Shown: positions 52,471 to 62,916 of the stretch, in pieces | Layout: every line of letters starts with the position of its first letter | How positions within the stretch are numbered: position 1 is the stretch's first letter | Assembly: GCA_036365455.1 (NCBI GenBank) | Contig: JAWQUS010000030.1 | Span: forward strand, 1,178,001-1,242,000 | Direction of reading: 5' to 3' | DNA length: 64,000 nt | Origin: Macrosoma leucophasiata | Lineage: Eukaryota > Arthropoda > Insecta > Lepidoptera > Hedylidae | Position numbers and translations under genes: made by a program | Notes under the pieces: model-generated | Database searches by the model: none | What the model saw: only the letters and a program-made list of their open reading frames with translations | Told to the model about the DNA's origin: nothing

Positions 52471-52679
52471 CTACTGAAAATCCTACCATTTTCACCCATA
52501 CTCCCATGACATGACGCTCTCAAAGGGGTTGTTTAACTAGGATTTTAAGATAACACCCGTCATGACCAATGGAAAAGTTAGGTAGGTGCAAATTACGTCG
52601 ATGCGTAGCTATGGTGATTAAAAGTTTCAGAAACACTCAGTGGTAGGTAAATAATTACCATGGAAACAGACACATGTTG

Positions 52680-52688
52680 TATATAAAA
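52680..52688 (+). promoter_or_regulatory. TATA box of the CFAP210-like gene
   Basis: TATATAAAA sits about 25-30 bp before a plausible start site near 52706 and about 130 bp before a strong GTAAGT donor. Its position relative to the non-coding exon is what makes it credible. Confidence 0.5.
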
Positions 52689-52705
52689 CATGTGTTGTTT
52701 TGTCT

Positions 52706-52816
52706 AGTCGATTGTTGTTTTAAGTGAAATTTATTATTTAAATCTACTAATTAAGTATTAAATACGTTTAGAAATTAGAATACTTATCTACTAACTACCA
52801 ACCTAAAACTTCAAAG
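52706..52816 (+). other. Predicted non-coding first exon of the CFAP210-like gene
   Basis: The segment between the TATA box and CAAAG|GTAAGT contains no ATG. The next good acceptor (TTGATTACAG, ending 53682) is followed immediately by the ATG, so splicing would place the start codon at the first bases of exon 2. The first base is approximate. Confidence 0.45.
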
Positions 52817-52862
52817 GTAAGTTACTAAAGTTCACAAAGGGGTTTAAATGGTAAGAAACCTT

Positions 52863-53143
52863 TTTTTTTTTATGGAAGTGACAAACAAGCATGCAGTTCA
52901 CATTGATGTTAAGTGATGACTGCAGCCTATAGACACCCACACAAAGACCAAGATCAAAATGCAGATGCGTTACCATTCCTGAGGCCTAGGTTGTTATGCC
53001 TCTGTGCCGGAAATTATAGGGCCGTACATTACCACCTGACCGGAACACGATAATGCTGAACACTACCATTTAGCGGCAAGTATATTAGATAATTCGGTGG
53101 TGCCTACGCCCGCGAGCTCCGTCACTGGAGCTCTACCACGAGT
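52863..53143 (-). repeat. 290-bp repeat, full reverse copy
   Basis: Within the first intron of the CFAP210-like gene; poly-T then GTGACAAACAAGCATGCAGT to CTGGAGCTCTACCACG. Confidence 0.88.
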
Positions 53144-53682
53144 AAATTAGTGTTTTATTAGTAGGAGAGCTCCAGTCCCGATGTATATTATATTTTATGA
53201 TGTTCGACACTAAAGCAGAGAATGTAATACTAAAGGCTAGAGCACCGTCCGGTGGCATCGCCCTGCTAGAGCACCGGCGCAGCGTACCTAATAGTTTACT
53301 GGAAATAGACGGTTGGCTATTTCTTACATTAGAATTTGAAAGCGATACAACTGCATTACGATGGTAGTATGCTATCAGGGTGTCCTGATTGTGACCAATA
53401 CCTACGAAGAGAATCCAACCGTTCGTGGGGGTAAGGTACGACAACCGCAATGTTCCAGCGTTGCAACAGGCCGTTGCCTAACGTTCAGTATAAAAGAGCC
53501 CTTGTAGCACTGTTGTATTATGTCTTCGATTAGATATAGTGGTTTCCGGCTAGGGTTTTCATTCCGGTCCGGCCAGATCCGGAATCCGGCAGATCAGATA
53601 GACAAACAGTCTGTCGCACGAAATCTCATAGGGATAACGTTATCCTTTTGAATTACGGAACCCTAAAATACCTTGATTACAG

Positions 53683-53835
53683 ATGCCTATAGCAATGACA
53701 AAAGCGGAATGGGAACGGCTCAAGAAGTGGGACCCTAACAGTGAGGATCCGGAGGTGCAGCGGCGGCGGGAGTACGTGAAGTACCTGAACGACGCCAGCA
53801 GAGAAATGACCAAATCCTGGCCTAACTCTGTTGAG
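53683..53835 (+). CDS. CFAP210: CFAP210-like coding exon 1
   Basis: Residues 1-51, MPIAMTKAEWERLKKW onward to SREMTKSWPNSVE. ATG directly follows an AG acceptor. Donor GTTTGA is weak but phase 0 joins exon 2 well. Confidence 0.8.
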
Positions 53836-56800
53836 GTTTGATTTGTGTTAAAAGGGTTTACCTAAAGACCACATTTCGACAACGGATGGTGTCGAAACGC
53901 GTCACTTTAAAAGATTATTATAAAAAAAGATCACTGTTATCTTAAAGGCAGGATTAAATTGTTTCTCTAAAACAAGACTGTAATATTACTTATAAATAAT
54001 GTATATCTGACATTTATAGAATGAAAAGTGGACACTAGTCGTAGTGTTCCGGTATCGTAATTGTACGGCGCAATTTCCGACACCAGGGTATTTTGGTTTT
54101 GATGTAGATGTTAGGTATTCTAGCCTCAGCCTACAGTAGGTATTCACATAACATTAATGTGAGTGTGTGCTTGTTTGCTACTTAATATAATAAACAAACT
54201 CAGTAACATCACCACCACCATCATTCTCGTAGAATGTAAACAAACGCAATGAGGAACTTCGTCGGGCGCGCATCGAAGCGGCAGAGCAAGCCAACAGCAA
54301 GTTCTACAAGAAATACGTGAAGAGGAAGAGGGAAGAACAGCAGCAACTGATGCACAGCGCCAGGGACACCGTCTTCAAGAATAGGGATGCTCCTAAAATG
54401 CTGCTCGGGTGACGTTTTGTAGATAATATACTAGTAGATTGTCAAGCGGCAGAACTGCCGCTGGCAGTAGAATGCTGGTACACAATTTTTTTTCTCGGCA
54501 TGAGTGGTATGACAAGTTTACAGTCTTACGGCTCATATTCGTTGGCTACCAAGGCTGGAGACGTCCACTGCTCACAACAAAAGCCTCCTCCAAAGGGACA
54601 CTCCAACTCCTGTCACAACGAACGATCCTTAGCGGCGCTTATCCAGCGATTGCCTACGATCTTCACCAGCTTACCACGTTGGTTCACCTCGTAGAAGGAG
54701 GCCCACGCTTCGTCTTCTGATACGCAGTCGCCACGCAAATGCTCTTTTACCTTAAACTCACGCTTGGCAATCGCAATGACGGTAGTTTTATCGCGGGACA
54801 CTGCTGACCATGCCGCGTTATTGCATTTACTACCGCTCTATTCGAATAGTTTGACTGCCAATCGGTGGACTGACTGCACAACCGAAAGATAGATTTTCCT
54901 TAAATAGTGGGCGGTGAGATCATCACATTCTTACACCTAGCGAAGTCGTAATAGGTAGTAATAATCCTTGATAAATCTATTCCATCCTCTTCTATCTTCT
55001 TCCAGTGCGGTAATTGAAACGGTAATCCAAAAAGAGCGTCAGGAACAAGTGAAATTCAATGAGAAACTGCGCCAGATGGCGCTGGAACAGAAGAGGCAGG
55101 ACGACAACGAGATTATACGTAAGGCGAAGGAATGGAACGAGTTGATGGATCTGAAGAGGAGACGAAGGTTTGAAGCGAACATGCAGTATCAGAAAGATAT
55201 ACTTGACCAGTAAGTTTTTTTTTTAATGTAATGAAGGTGGCAAACAAGCATGCAGTTCACATTGATGTTAAGTGATGACTGCAGCCTATAGACACTTACA
55301 CAAAGACCAGAGGTTAAAATAGCGATGCGTTGCCACACCTGAGACATTCGTTGATATGTCTCTGTGATAAGTTATTACGGGCCGTACACTACCATCTAAC
55401 CGGAACACGACAGTACTGAACACTACTATTTAGCGGTAGCTTGATGAGGTAATGCGGTGGTGCCTACACCCTTGAGCTAAATTAAATGTCGCAATAAATT
55501 TTCATTCGATCAATGTGTTGGGTGACATGGGCCTAATGCAAAATGCAATCATCGGATCGCGATTGAATCGCTCCACTGTCTCGCTTTTACCAATGCACGC
55601 GGCCTCGCGGCCTATGAAACTAAGACAGCGAAGCGATAAAATGGCGGTCCAATTACGACAAATTACAATAACGTCTGATAAGATAAAGCTCAAACATAGT
55701 CTTTTATATATGGCGGCACGGTACGCGGTGGAACGGAGGTTGATTATGAAGGATGTTTTTAAGTTTTAGAAGTTGAATGTCGCCAGTGTTGGCTGATTTG
55801 AACGAGTTTGCGATAGTTCCTTTTCTAGATCTAACGGATGGATCGATTCTTTGGTCCTGTAATAATCACAGAAACATAACAACTTAAGTCTCAGAGGTTG
55901 GCAACACATCTGCATTTGGATCTCTGGTTTTATGTAGATGCCTATAGGCTGCAGTCATCAGTTATCATCCACGTGAACGTTAGGCTTGTTTGCCACCTTC
56001 GTTTCATCAACAATATGGAGCTGGTAATTATAATAATATGATATTTCATCTATTTTGGAATTTCATATGTTATAACAGAGCCCATGAAGTGTCGGAGCGC
56101 AACCGCATCGAGTACGAGACAGAGCTGAACCTGCAGAAGATCGACAACATTAAAGCGAACCAGCAAGTGGCTGCTATTAAGAAGTTCGAAGAGGAGTTTG
56201 TGAGTATAAACAAGATAGCATCTCTCTGATAGGTCACTGAGATCTACATCGACAATATTACACCATTTTCGTTTACGGATACAGACACGAAATGATGTCG
56301 GATCGTCCGTTACTTTCGGATAATCCCGATCGATATCGATAATCGACTCTATTATTCGATCTCGATCTATTCAAAAGGCTGATGATAAGAGATAGATAAA
56401 TAGATGACGAAAAAAATATTTTTTGTATCTTCACGCCAGGACCCAACGGGGTAGGCAGAGAGGGTGGAGCGTCAGATATCCTCGTTAAAATTGAATTTGT
56501 TTGTTAGAAAGCAGGTGAAAAAGCTCGCATATGGAAGGACATGGAGCAGTCCCGCGCGGAGTGTGCGGCGCGGCGGCGGGCGCAGGCCGCCCGGGACCGC
56601 CTGGACCAGCGCCTGCTGCACGTGCTACTGCGCTCGCGTGCTACCGTGCAGCAGCAGAGGCGCCGCACGGAGCTGCAGGTTCGTTAGTGCACGTACCTTT
56701 GACGTATCGCAAGCACCCCGCCCGTCTGGACCGGTCGCTTCACAGCTGTCCCGAGGGCGCGACCATAAATAGACAGCTCGGATGTGGTAGAGATGCTCAA

Positions 56801-59800
56801 CATGGTGAAAGGTAGGTAAAGTGGGTATCCCCCATATTTTAATATAAAGCATTCGTGTACGTACATTCAGAGGTTATCTCTCGGGCTCACCTATTAATAA
56901 AGTTATTTCTTCTCGTCTATGATGCAGTGTGACCTTCTCGCTAAAAAAATGTAGACTATATCGCCATGAATATTGCAGATAAAAGAAGAGAAGCAACGCG
57001 TTCTGGACAACATCAGCAAGAAGCTGGAGTCGGGCGACGCGGCGCGCGAGGCCAAGGATCAACAAATGCTAGAGAAAGCTGTCAAGGAAAAGGAAGCTAT
57101 GTATGTATTGAACTTAACTTTCAATTTAATAAATAAATAATTTATTGCATCACATGTGGTTTTAAGATGTTACAAATAGTATTATGGTGTACAGCACATG
57201 CACCCTGTAAGGGCATAGCAAAAATAAATCTTAAGGTCGAATTTTAATCTAATTGAACATATTATTTTTAATTGTATAATTAATTATGAATAACTTATCA
57301 TCTTCTATACTATATATCTATATAATACTTACTGAAATGTAATTTTAAAACATATATTAATACTAATACCCCCTTATTTAAAAACGTATTTTAGTAAAAG
57401 TGTGGCTCTTTTTGGTCTTTTTCCTTATACAAAATTGGTGATGCTGAACTGACACAGACGGCTTGATTTCTGGTATCTAGTGTTAAAGATAATTTAGGTC
57501 TGTTTCTTCAAATGTAGCAATGTAACTGCTGTGAGGATATGATATATGATATGAGGAGTATGAGGTCTCCGAGTTCCAGTCTCGTTCCTAGACGATACAT
57601 CGCATTGATCAACATTAAAGAGTATCGATTGATGTGGCACGCTTACATCTTATGAATAATTTGCATGTCTTGCCGCATAAGGACAAAATAAAAGACGTGA
57701 TTATTTACTATTAATTACCATTATTTCAGTCGAAAGACTTCCATTACTGGTCAAAAGCCTTCCCAACGATTGCCACAACGAACGGTCCTGGGCCGCTCTC
57801 ATTCAGCGATTGCTCGCGACCTTCTCCAGGTCGTCGGTCCACCTCGTGGGGCCGCACCGAGCAGTCTGCCGGTGCGCGGTCGCCACACGAGAACCCATCT
57901 GCACCAACGGCCGTCGGTTCTTTATACCATTATAAGATTAGGTATTTTAATATAATACCGTCTTTTTAGCGCGGCAAGTCGTACGGAAGCACAGGCGCGG
58001 AAGAAGGAGCAGTACCGGCGCCAGCGGGTCGCCGACCGGGAACACTTCCTGCAGGAACACGCTCACAGGCTGCACGAGTTCAACACGCTGCGGCAGTGGG
58101 ATATCATGAACAGGTGGGCACAACGGTACAGCGGTATCACTACGGGCATTGTGTGCCGTTCAAAAATTAAATGTTATATAAACCTGTGTCGTGGATACCG
58201 TTGTGAACATACAACACATACATAAACACCCAAGAAACAATACAAGAATACCTTTAATATCATTTCAGGTTTAAGAACGCGGAAGTGTTCGAAGAGTTCC
58301 AGCGTCAGCAGCGAGAACTGAAGCAGCGCAAGACTGACCAGTACCGGGAAGATATCCTCGCATTGTGGGTGAGGATCCGACTTACGTAGGATAATGTATA
58401 TTTCCTTATTTATTACAAAGTTTAAGGCTAGATGAAAATCGATCCTTGGGATTCTTCGTTTGCTATCAATTGGGCTATTTCTTGATATTAAAATTTTCAT
58501 CTTCAAAGAAATTACTGCAATAAGTTACTCCTGCAAATTGAAGTGACGGAAGATAATCTCGAGGCCCCCTTAGGGGTCGCACGGTATCGTACATCCTTTC
58601 TAACTTAAACTTTGTTAAGCTTAGAAAAAGCTGTGAAATTGTACAAAAACTTTAACAAATATTTCGGTGCGATCGAACCTAAGAACCTTTTTAATATCAC
58701 CGTTCACCGTTTGCAGAAAGAGCGCGAAGACCGTGAAGCTCGAGAGCGCGCGGAGACGAGGCACTTCTACGGCGAGCTGGCCGAACAGAAGATCCGAGAC
58801 GCCGACACCAAGCTGTTGGAGCTCGCATCGCAACTACTGCAGGAGGCGCGGGACAAGCAGCGCCCCGAATATGCGCTGCAGCGGGCTGTTGATGTGAGCT
58901 GCTTCTGCCCACAGAGCGACGCGGGCCACCGGCCGCCGGCGGACCGGAGGGGAGTAGCCGTAGCGTTTATTACCGATGCAAAACAGACCTGTCATTTTTT
59001 GCGGGGGGAAATGCGTGCGACACCCATTAAAAATCGTCTATTCCTACGAAACTCACACTTTGACTTTGATAAAACACATAAACAATTTCACGCATACATT
59101 TGAACATCTCGGCGACGGGCATAGGGTCACTTGTGCTCATACTTTAACAGAGAGGAAAGCCTGCGCGTTTGGTATTATGGCTCCTCCCCTCCGGTCCGAT
59201 CCGGTCGTTCTATGCTTATACCTAATGTTTGTTAAAATGAGATTTGTCGTGAATACCTAAGCTTGTGTATTTTGAACGCCAAGTTATCATGGTTATGATA
59301 GAAAGATTGAACTCGCTACGGTTGGCTACGTGTGAGACGAGGCTTCATTTCTAAGCTGGTAAGAAAATCGAGACGCCAATGTCGAGCTTCCGGCGCTCGC
59401 CTCGCAACTGCTGCAGGAGGCGCGGGACAAGGACCGCTCGGAATATGCGCAGCGGGCTGTTGATGTGACTTGCAAATACCTAATGTCCCAGACGCACGAA
59501 GTTAGTTATTCAAGCCAGGATACTATGGGGCCATACATTATTATTTGAATGTCCAGCGCTACTGTAAGATGCATCGGCTGTACCGTCCACCCGACCTGCC
59601 CGCCTCCCTGCGGGAACACTTCCGCGGGTACCGGCCCGCGGACCGCTCGGGCCGGGAACGGGACCCGGCCGATGACGCTCCCGCAGGGAAGGCTTTAGGA
59701 GAGGCGAAGAACCAGCGCGATGGGATAGACCACAAGGTGAGATGATGGTTGAGCAGGCTTATTTCCATATTTTAACGAATAGTTAACGGTCAGTTTTTGA

Positions 59801-61076
59801 AGTGAAAACTTTTATTTTTTATGTCAAAGGACTGACAGACGAGCAGCCGGGCCACCTGATGGAAAGTGGTCACTGTCGCCTATGAACATTTGCAACATCA
59901 GGGGAGTCGCCAACGCGCTGCCAGCCCTGAAGGACTCTTTTGACGCCTGTTTTGAAGAACCCCATATTGTAGCGCCGGGGGAACACCTCATAGGGAAGTT
60001 CGTTCCACAATTTGCACGTTCTGGGCAGGGATGAACACGCGGATCGGGCTGTTGAGCAGTTCCAAGTTCGGTGGTACAATGTAGGAATGGAGATGATGAC
60101 ACCAGATCGACCAGTTCAACATTCATCATCTTAATTTTTGTATCGTTGTGATTTTAAAGTCGGTGAGACGAAAAAGTGACAGTAACAAGAGACAGACACA
60201 TAAATTCATAAGATTTAAAGTGAGAAAAAATGAGACAGAAAGCGTTGTGTTTGTGTGCGCATGCGTAGGTACTACAAAGCTTGAGTTTTGTACTTGACAT
60301 ACACCGCTACCACTCGACCAGTTATTTCTTTTAACGGTATTGACCCAGCTGGCTCTCACTACTTTCCCAGTTAAAAGATTATCAAATTGATTTAGCACTT
60401 CTGTTTAATGAACAGAAGCCAAGTTCTTCGAAGCGGATGAATGAAGAAGAGTCGGTAGAAGATTATAAGAGAGTGGGGCGCGCTAACGGACTGCAAAGGA
60501 GAATCTCGCAGGTTTGTAATGTTTTTCAAAGAGCATAACTAACGTCTATATTTCCAAAAAAAATATTATATAGGTGCTGGTTAAAAATCTATATCAGAAA
60601 CTGTTCAGAAATAATTTGTTATCAAGTATTATGTAATTTAGTAGGAATCAATTTTAAAGCCACTTTGCAGTACATTGCAGTTTTTCTAATAAATTATGAA
60701 TTGCTTAACGAATCTCTATGATAATCTCTACTTTGTTTTGTGAAACCGTTTTAACACAAGCTGACACAGCACACAACATTGTTAATTTGTTACTGTTAGA
60801 ATATTTATTGTAAAAATCCTTAAAACAAACTTCTCGTACTTGGAGATAGAATCAGTGAATCTCGGAAAGGATGTACAGTCAGGGAACTCTTCCGTTCATT
60901 CAAAATCAATCAAATATAGCCTTTATTATCACCGCATAGTGTGCTCATGTAGTCTAGCGGCCAGTTTACTGAGTACTACGCAAGTTTAAGGGATTTATGT
61001 ATTTCTTTTCTAGACCACCACAACCCTACCGCCCCTCACAGGCGAGGCGTGCTGCAAGTGCCAAGGCAACAAATAA
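53683..61076 (+). CDS. CFAP210: CFAP210/CCDC173-like axonemal coiled-coil protein (12 coding exons)
   Basis: A 568-residue, highly charged coiled-coil protein of the trichohyalin-plectin-homology type, assembled from 12 exons whose lengths sum to 1707 nt with consistent phases. The start KAEWERLKKW resembles KVEWERIRDSL of CFAP210. SREMTKSWPNSVE resembles SQEVVKHWTN. Residues about 92-127 show the same spacing as CFAP210 around IETVIQKERQEQVKFNEK versus LSRVMKERDAQIEFRKS. Length is near the vertebrate protein (about 550). CFAP210 is a microtubule inner protein of cilia and sperm tails, so testis expression is expected. The Cys-rich tail (EACCKCQGNK) is not something I know from the family. 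Other TPH proteins (CFAP45, CFAP53, MNS1) fit less well. Introns carry SINE-like repeats, MITEs and LINE fragments. Confidence 0.75.
54040..54195 (+). repeat. 290-bp repeat, diverged fragment
   Basis: GTGTTCCGGTATCGTAATTG ... GTGTGCTTGTTTGCTACTTA. Confidence 0.6.
54233..54408 (+). CDS. CFAP210: CFAP210-like coding exon 2
   Basis: Residues 52-109, NVNKRNEELRRARIEAAEQA and KFYKKYVKRKREEQQQLMHS. Acceptor CTCGTAG, donor GTGACG, phase 2. Confidence 0.83.
54545..54727 (-). repeat. RTE LINE 3' tail
   Basis: AGACGTCCACTGCTCACAAC, CACAACGAACGATCCTTAGC and CGCTTCGTCTTCTGATACGC, diverged. Confidence 0.8.
55006..55209 (+). CDS. CFAP210: CFAP210-like coding exon 3
   Basis: Residues 110-177, AVIETVIQKERQEQVKFNEK then a long basic helix ending YQKDILD. 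Acceptor TTCCAG, donor GTAAGT. This is the segment most like CFAP210. A SINE-like repeat begins right after the donor. Confidence 0.88.
55214..55485 (-). repeat. 290-bp repeat, reverse copy directly after a donor
   Basis: Starts within about 10 bp of the CFAP210-like exon 3 donor: poly-T, GGTGGCAAACAAGCATGCAG to GCGGTGGTGCCTACACCC. Confidence 0.85.
55850..56010 (+). repeat. 290-bp repeat, diverged fragment
   Basis: CAACACATCTGCATTTGGAT, GCCTATAGGCTGCAGTCATC and GGCTTGTTTGCCACC. Confidence 0.7.
56079..56199 (+). CDS. CFAP210: CFAP210-like coding exon 4
   Basis: Residues 178-218, AHEVSERNRIEYETELNLQK and AAIKKFEEEF. Acceptor TAACAG, donor GTGAGT, phase 0. Confidence 0.87.
56508..56678 (+). 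CDS. CFAP210: CFAP210-like coding exon 5
   Basis: Residues 219-275, KAGEKARIWKDMEQSRAECA and an Arg/Gln-rich helix ending RRRTELQ. Acceptor TTGTTAG, donor GTTCGT, phase 0. Confidence 0.85.
56979..57100 (+). CDS. CFAP210: CFAP210-like coding exon 6
   Basis: Residues 276-315, IKEEKQRVLDNISKKLESGD and LEKAVKEKEA. Acceptor TTGCAG, donor GTATGT, phase 2. Confidence 0.87.
57715..57905 (-). repeat. RTE LINE 3' tail
   Basis: GACTTCCATTACTGGTCAAA, ACAACGAACGGTCCTGGGCC and TCCAGGTCGTCGGTCCACCT. Confidence 0.83.
57970..58113 (+). CDS. CFAP210: CFAP210-like coding exon 7
   Basis: Residues 316-363, AASRTEAQARKKEQYRRQRV and ADREHFLQEHAHRLHEFNTL. Acceptor TTTTTAG, donor GTGGGC. Confidence 0.87.
58269..58368 (+). 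CDS. CFAP210: CFAP210-like coding exon 8
   Basis: Residues 364-397, FKNAEVFEEFQRQQRELKQR and TDQYREDILALW. Acceptor TTTCAG, donor GTGAGG, phase 0. Confidence 0.88.
58574..58680. repeat. Diverged TTGCACCACGATATTTGT MITE
   Basis: CATCCTTTCTAACTTAAACT and ACTTTAACAAATATTTCGGT with an internal inverted repeat. It ends about 35 bp before CFAP210-like exon 9. Confidence 0.75.
58717..58893 (+). CDS. CFAP210: CFAP210-like coding exon 9 (partly duplicated downstream)
   Basis: Residues 398-456, KEREDREARERAETRHFYGE and LELASQLLQEARDKQRPEYA to LQRAVD. Acceptor TTGCAG, donor GTGAGC. A MITE begins about 15 bp past the donor, and a decayed copy of the exon's last third is at 59386-59470. Confidence 0.86.
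58909..59214. mobile_element. GC-ended MITE, third copy
   Basis: GAGCGACGCGGGCCACCGGC to CCGGTCGTTCTATG, inner TTACCGATGCAAAACAGACC in opposite orientation to the other copies. Confidence 0.86.
59386..59475 (+). repeat. Decayed copy of CFAP210-like exon 9 end
   Basis: Resembles 58816-58898 (SQLLQEARDK...EYAQRAVD) with scattered differences; the donor GTGAGC has become GTGACT. It is separated from the exon by the MITE at 58909-59214. Confidence 0.85.
59557..59736 (+). CDS. CFAP210: CFAP210-like coding exon 10
   Basis: Residues 457-516, RYCKMHRLYRPPDLPASLRE and GYRPADRSGRERDPADDAPA. Acceptor GTCCAG, donor GTGAGA, phase 0. Confidence 0.83.
59825..60125 (-). mobile_element. LINE C-terminal fragment (Jockey/CR1 type)
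   Basis: Minus strand CKLWNELPYEVFPRRYNMGF and FKTGVKRVLQGWQRVGDSPD are typical of the C-terminus of insect Jockey/CR1-like ORF2. In the intron between CFAP210-like exons 10 and 11. Confidence 0.78.
60416..60511 (+). CDS. CFAP210: CFAP210-like coding exon 11
   Basis: Residues 517-548, KPSSSKRMNEEESVEDYKRV and ANGLQRRISQ. Acceptor AACAG without a strong pyrimidine tract, donor GTTTGT. Called from phase and codon use. Confidence 0.7.
61014..61076 (+). CDS. CFAP210: CFAP210-like coding exon 12 (C-terminus)
   Basis: Residues 549-568, TTTTLPPLTGEACCKCQGNK, then TAA. Acceptor TTTTCTAG. The AATAAA at 61072-61077 overlaps the stop codon. Confidence 0.7.
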   Translation, partial: TTTTLPPLTGEACCKCQGNK

Positions 61077-61077
61077 A
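61072..61077 (+). terminator. Poly(A) signal overlapping the CFAP210-like stop codon
   Basis: AATAAA contains the TAA stop itself, implying a 3' UTR of only about 15-30 nt if used. Confidence 0.4.
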
Positions 61078-62846
61078 ACAACAGAAATACAAAATATTTA
61101 TAATTTATTCATATTTCATCAACTTTAGAACGTGTTAAACTAGGGCTTGTGACTAATAATTTAAAGATACTTCAACTATTTGCGGGATTTCATTTTAACG
61201 CAGTTTCTTAATATATTACTAAATTAATTACAATATATGTCATACGATGTATTGATTTCACATTGAACAGAATTAACTCTTTTAAATGAGCCGAAAAATT
61301 CATTTTCCGATAAATTGTCAACTGTTTATTTAAAAAATACAAATTGTGTAAATCTACATTGATTAACAAAAAGTTAAAGTATCTTTCAATTTATTTTCCC
61401 GAGAGTGGGCAAAGTATTCTGCCCACGGTCCCGGAAACCCAAAATCATTAGTCCCACGCTTAAATTAACTTTATGGCACAGTCGTGTTGTCGATGTGTGT
61501 GACTAGAGTGACGTCATAATGTGAGCTCGATGGGTGATGTCGTAACTTACAGTCATTTAGAAACTAGTGCTTAACTGAATCTTTGGTCGCTTTGAGTGTA
61601 GATTGTCAAATGCGGTGGATATTATTTGTAAAATTAAAATTAAGTTATGCGAATTGTGACTTTGATATTTTCGGACGTTTAAGTAAAATAGTACAATATT
61701 TTAAGAAAATAGGCGCTTTTGTTGATTTTACTACTAATAACGGTAATAATAAAATAATGGGCAACTTAGCACCACATAACTGAAATGCAAATTTGCGTTT
61801 AGGTATTGCGATGTCGATTCGGGTTTGTTTTAGATAAAGATAACCTTTGAGTGAAACATAATCTCATAATTTAACTTTTAAAACACGCGTTTAACACAAA
61901 AAAAATAAAAAAAAAAATTATCGAATACGCGTCACGACCCGGTTTGTAAAGTCTATGTATGCAATATCTTATAATATTCCATTTTTTTATAAAACGTTTT
62001 AGGTTTTTCGGTATCAAAACATTTCAAAGTCACAATTCGCAGAACACACGTTCGAATAATGTCAGATATTAAACAAATATATACAAAATGTCGTGCACTG
62101 GAATTCATCTCTGGACACAGCTTCGTAATACTTTCGTTTGCTTTGGCTTACCATATTGTCTATCGTCATAAAATATACGTCGGGGACCTTTTGAAATAAA
62201 CTTTGGGTATCAGGTGGGTAAAGTTCGATAGTTTCTTATAATAGTTAAATTCATGGCCGTTTAGAGTAACAAAAATAAAAAAAATATCCAATTTTAAATG
62301 GTCCCTGAACGCGTTGCAACTGTTGTTATTATTTCATTCCAATAACAATTTAAAAATATATACATCTTAATTATATTTTTGTAATGCGAATAAAAATATA
62401 AAAATCTCATAAATAATACTTTTTTTCATCTCAAAATCTGTAGGTATGATGATGAAAGTTAAAATGTAAATAATAACAACAGCTTTACAATAACATACAA
62501 AGCTTCATAAATACTATGACTCCCAGAGGCATTTGTATCGTATCTCTATATCAATTTACCTATTATGCATTTACCTACACTTATATGATAAAAATATCTC
62601 TGTATTACATTTCCTAATAAAATAAATCGATATGTTATACTAAAAGAGAGCAAATATTCGTCCTAACGGCGTTTTCATATTATTCGAGACGGTATCGGAT
62701 GAATCGGATATCGGGTGAACAATTAAACGAAGCAAAATGCTTACTACGTGCACTTATTACGTGAGATATCTCTAATCCCATTTTGAGGAGGATTGCGGTA
62801 AATAAGGTATAAATTATATCATATATCATGTTATTTGCAATAACAG

Positions 62847-62916
<70 letters not shown>

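Larger units (their letters stand above)
49387..52679. other. Divergent intergenic region between the two genes
   Basis: No coding exon found. Holds repeat pieces at 49765-49852 and 50336-50475, a possible inverted-repeat element at 50036-50185, a reverse 290-bp repeat at 51094-51380 and an RTE tail at 51481-51960. Confidence 0.6.
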
